DNA of 64,000 bases from Eucalyptus grandis. Lineage: Eukaryota; Streptophyta; Magnoliopsida; Myrtales; Myrtaceae. Position numbers and translations under genes: made by a program. Of this stretch, positions 61,582-64,000 are shown piece by piece. The notes beneath the pieces were generated by a model that worked only from the letters and a program-made list of their open reading frames with translations, had not been told where the DNA came from and did not search any database. The stretch covers positions 54,007,382-54,071,381 of the forward strand of contig NC_052617.1 in the NCBI RefSeq assembly GCF_016545825.1, read 5' to 3'. Position 1 is the first letter of the stretch; each line of letters begins with the position of its first letter.

Positions 61582-64000
61582 TCAAATAAACAGTTGTAGT
61601 TCCATCAAAGCCGCTCCCTTCTGCTTCAGAGTGATCTTATCACCAAGACTCAGAGCAATCCCTTGAGTTTTACTCCGTATCCGGATGTATCCACTAAGCT
61701 TTCCATCGACTTGCTTTTCAACGCTCACATTCACCAGAGCGTCCTCACCAAAAACACTCTTTGCATACAAATTAGCAGCAAGGAAACCACATTCGCCTTC
61801 TAGTGCGGACCTATTGTTCAACAAGCAAAAATAATCAAGGCAAGCAAATTATCTTTATCCAAAGAAGGCAGAGGTCCATACATAAAGACATCAAAAGAAA
61901 AGAAAAATTATTGATAAACACAGACATAAAGATAATAAATGAACTATACACTGCAACAAAATTTGAATCAAGCAAATTTCACAAACTTCATATTCAGCCT
62001 CTGCAGATCTTCAATACCCCAAACTCCAATCGAAACTATTAAATAAGTTGAACAACCAAAGACCCTTGCTCCGCAAAACCTGGCATCTCAGTGGGTGGAA
62101 TTATAAGGCAGTAAAGACACCACTTTCCAGGATTGAAAAGGGATGGACTGCTACATATTGACTTCTGGCACACCCCAGATTTATACTTCAACCAATTGAT
62201 CTATCAACTCATTCATCCAAGAACTTTAATATTTTGCTATCTCTATCTGTCTAGAATAATCATCGCTACCGCCATAACTATGAAGAACATGGAAGCAAGA
62301 GAATGCAAATACAAAATCACATCAAAAAAGAACAAATCCATGCACAAACAACACTGTGGAACAGCATGGTATATAATAGCAACTTACGGAGGAGTGAGGC
62401 ACTTCATGTTAGTTGACTTGATGATGTGGTTCAAAAACTCCTTCTCACCCTGGATAACAGTATTAATAGCAACCTACGCAAAGCATAAGATGTTAGCAGA
62501 ACAGAACACATGAAAAAGGTTACAAGAAAATGGAGATGGATCAGGTGGCAAAAGATTTAGCTAATGAGCAGAAGAATACAGTAAGACCCTCAAAAATGAA
62601 GGACCGCCCTCTCCCCAGGAATAACTAATTTAATAATACAACCAATGGAAGTTTCTAGCCAAACAATAAAGGAACTCATAAAACAAAACATCAAGGACAT
62701 ATATTCATAGACATACCTTATTTTCCCACTCAAACTCAGCCCACATGGTTCTGAAGGCAGCATCAGCACAGTATGCAGGAGATATGTAGTCCATTATGTC
62801 AATATGAATGTCATTCAGCACAACTACTGTCCTTTCAAGCACATTTGACGAAGTCTCATACACTATGTTACCAAAAATTACTCCCGTTTCTGTTGAAGAG
62901 ACTTTTATATTTGCCTTTATCTGCTTGCTTGACTCTGGAGCAAGTGTGTAATTCTGAGGGCGCTCCACAAGTTTAAGATCACCCATGGTTGCAAGCTCTA
63001 AGCACAAATTCTGAAGGGTATCCTTAGTGCGATTAATGACAGTGACATCCAGCACAATGTCATAATGATGAACCGTCACATATGCTTCGGCATAGACAGG
63101 ATCGCTGAATCCAGTGAGCTGAAGAATGCGATTGAGTTTATTTGCATCATCTCCATCCTTTGTGAACTCTCCAGTGGCACGTTTAAGATCATCCTGGACC
63201 TCATCTTCCAATTCAAGCTGGCTCATACCCTGGAAAAAGCATGCAAAGAAAAGACTAAGTGCCCAAACCTTCACAGTGCATAGTTATGCGATGTAAAGTG
63301 CAGAAGCCAGAAACAAAACATGCCATAATTATTAACCAAAAACAAACAGAAGAGGAAGGGAGAGGGATGAAAGAAATTGTACGAATTTGATTAACAGATA
63401 TTGACAAGCACACATAGGCTCATGGCATGTTGTCATTATAATCTACTCTCAGTATCCAAAGAGAATGAAACGAGAAGGCAAAACATACACAAGCAAATGC
63501 ACAAGTACAGCCAAATCTCATGATTACCAGATGTGAAAAATGATCAGGAAGAAAGATCAGGAAGTAGAACTTTCATTGACTAGAAACCAAGAGAACTCTA
63601 AAGTATGAGTATCAATCATTTAATATTGACCATTAGTTAGCTTGCTAGCACAAAAGTCAACTCAAATCAGAGAGACAAGAAAACGATGTTGCTTACCTTC
63701 CTGCTCTTCAAGTGGTAGAAGTCAATCAGATCATCTGGTTGAGCATGAGATATCTGAGCTTTTGCTTTAATTTCCTCCGTCTCTTGGAGCTGCTTTTCTG
63801 CAAGCATCTTCACAAAACTTTCTCTGCAAGATTGCAACCATATCTTCCTTATTTCATCACCAGTGTTGCACAACAGCCTAATGCAAAGGATGACTCTGTC
63901 ATGAGAGTCATTGTCAATTGGGTGTGGAAGAACTGGCGACTGACCCAGCTGTAGCATAGATGCCATAATCAACAAGGCCTGAGTGGTTGCTTTGTTAACT
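61582..64000 (-). CDS. COPB1: Coatomer subunit beta (beta-COP), C-terminal part
   Basis: Beta-COP is a core subunit of the COPI coat on Golgi-derived vesicles. Four exons are visible: 64000-63697 (5' end beyond the window), 63229-62717, 62473-62388 and 61810-61582, with GT-AG introns and in-phase joins. Conserved text includes [106 protein letters not shown] and [20 protein letters not shown]. These cover the appendage-containing C-terminal third. The tail after TLKQKG ([10 protein letters not shown]) is longer than the usual family ending. About 1.1 kb of coding sequence shows no frameshift, unlike most genes in the window. Confidence 0.93.

Noticed and set aside
30283..64000. Functional cluster of secretory genes (GALT6, EXO70, beta-COP)
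   Set aside because: They are far apart, on different strands and separated by unrelated genes. Plant gene order gives no reason to infer joint regulation.

Overview
This is a stretch of plant nuclear genome. The genes are split by short GT-AG introns, several are clear angiosperm families, and the spaces between them hold plant-type transposable elements. The gene content (bHLH79, MYB35/TDF1-like, hydroxyproline O-galactosyltransferase, AAA-ATPase ASD, NFD4-like transporter, GluTR-binding protein, EXO70, beta-COP) points to a woody eudicot. A rosid, perhaps Myrtales, is my guess from the style of the repeats and is not proven. A run of 100 Ns at 48104-48203 marks a scaffold gap.

Layout. 1-14.3 kb is repeat-dominated. 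It holds a MULE-like foldback element with a GC-rich core (477-1454), and an F-box/LRR gene on the minus strand whose second exon is split by a Ty1/copia retrotransposon (3496-7994). A second MULE-like element (9339-10205) lies just upstream of the F-box start. An old copia relic follows, in which pol end, LTR and gag start lie in series (11174-12200), and then another GC-cored foldback element (13034-13878). 14.4-17.7 kb is an intact bHLH79 gene. 21.3-22.6 kb is a decayed MYB35-like gene. 22.6-30.3 kb is gene-poor and holds a solo LTR and a TIR element. 30.3-34.0 kb is the seven-exon GALT6-type galactosyltransferase. 34-40.5 kb has no gene but several foldback elements and a LINE tail. 40.6-42.1 kb is an intronless AAA-ATPase, 43.1-45.3 kb an NFD4-like transporter, and 46.3-47.7 kb a TRIM-like non-autonomous LTR element. 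After the gap come an orphan terminal exon, the chloroplast GluTR-binding protein (49.7-53.5 kb), a multi-pass membrane protein (54.4-55.3 kb), an intronless EXO70 (57.7-59.7 kb) and the 3' end of a beta-COP gene running off the right edge.

The genes are independent transcription units on both strands with no operon-like link. One feature ties the window together: nearly every coding gene except bHLH79 and the visible part of beta-COP carries single- or two-base indels, often in short homopolymers, while its splice sites and overall protein remain well conserved. That pattern suggests residual assembly errors more than wholesale gene death, so 'frameshifted' below should not be read automatically as 'pseudogene'. 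The F-box gene (split by a retrotransposon) and the MYB copy (shortened R2 repeat) have independent evidence of being broken. I see no candidate for an entirely new biological system. The most interesting items are the exon-splitting copia insertion, the family of GC-cored foldback elements with 9-bp target duplications, the internal-LTR-internal copia relic, the TRIM, and the apparently conserved bHLH79-GALT6 neighbourhood interrupted by a MYB relic.
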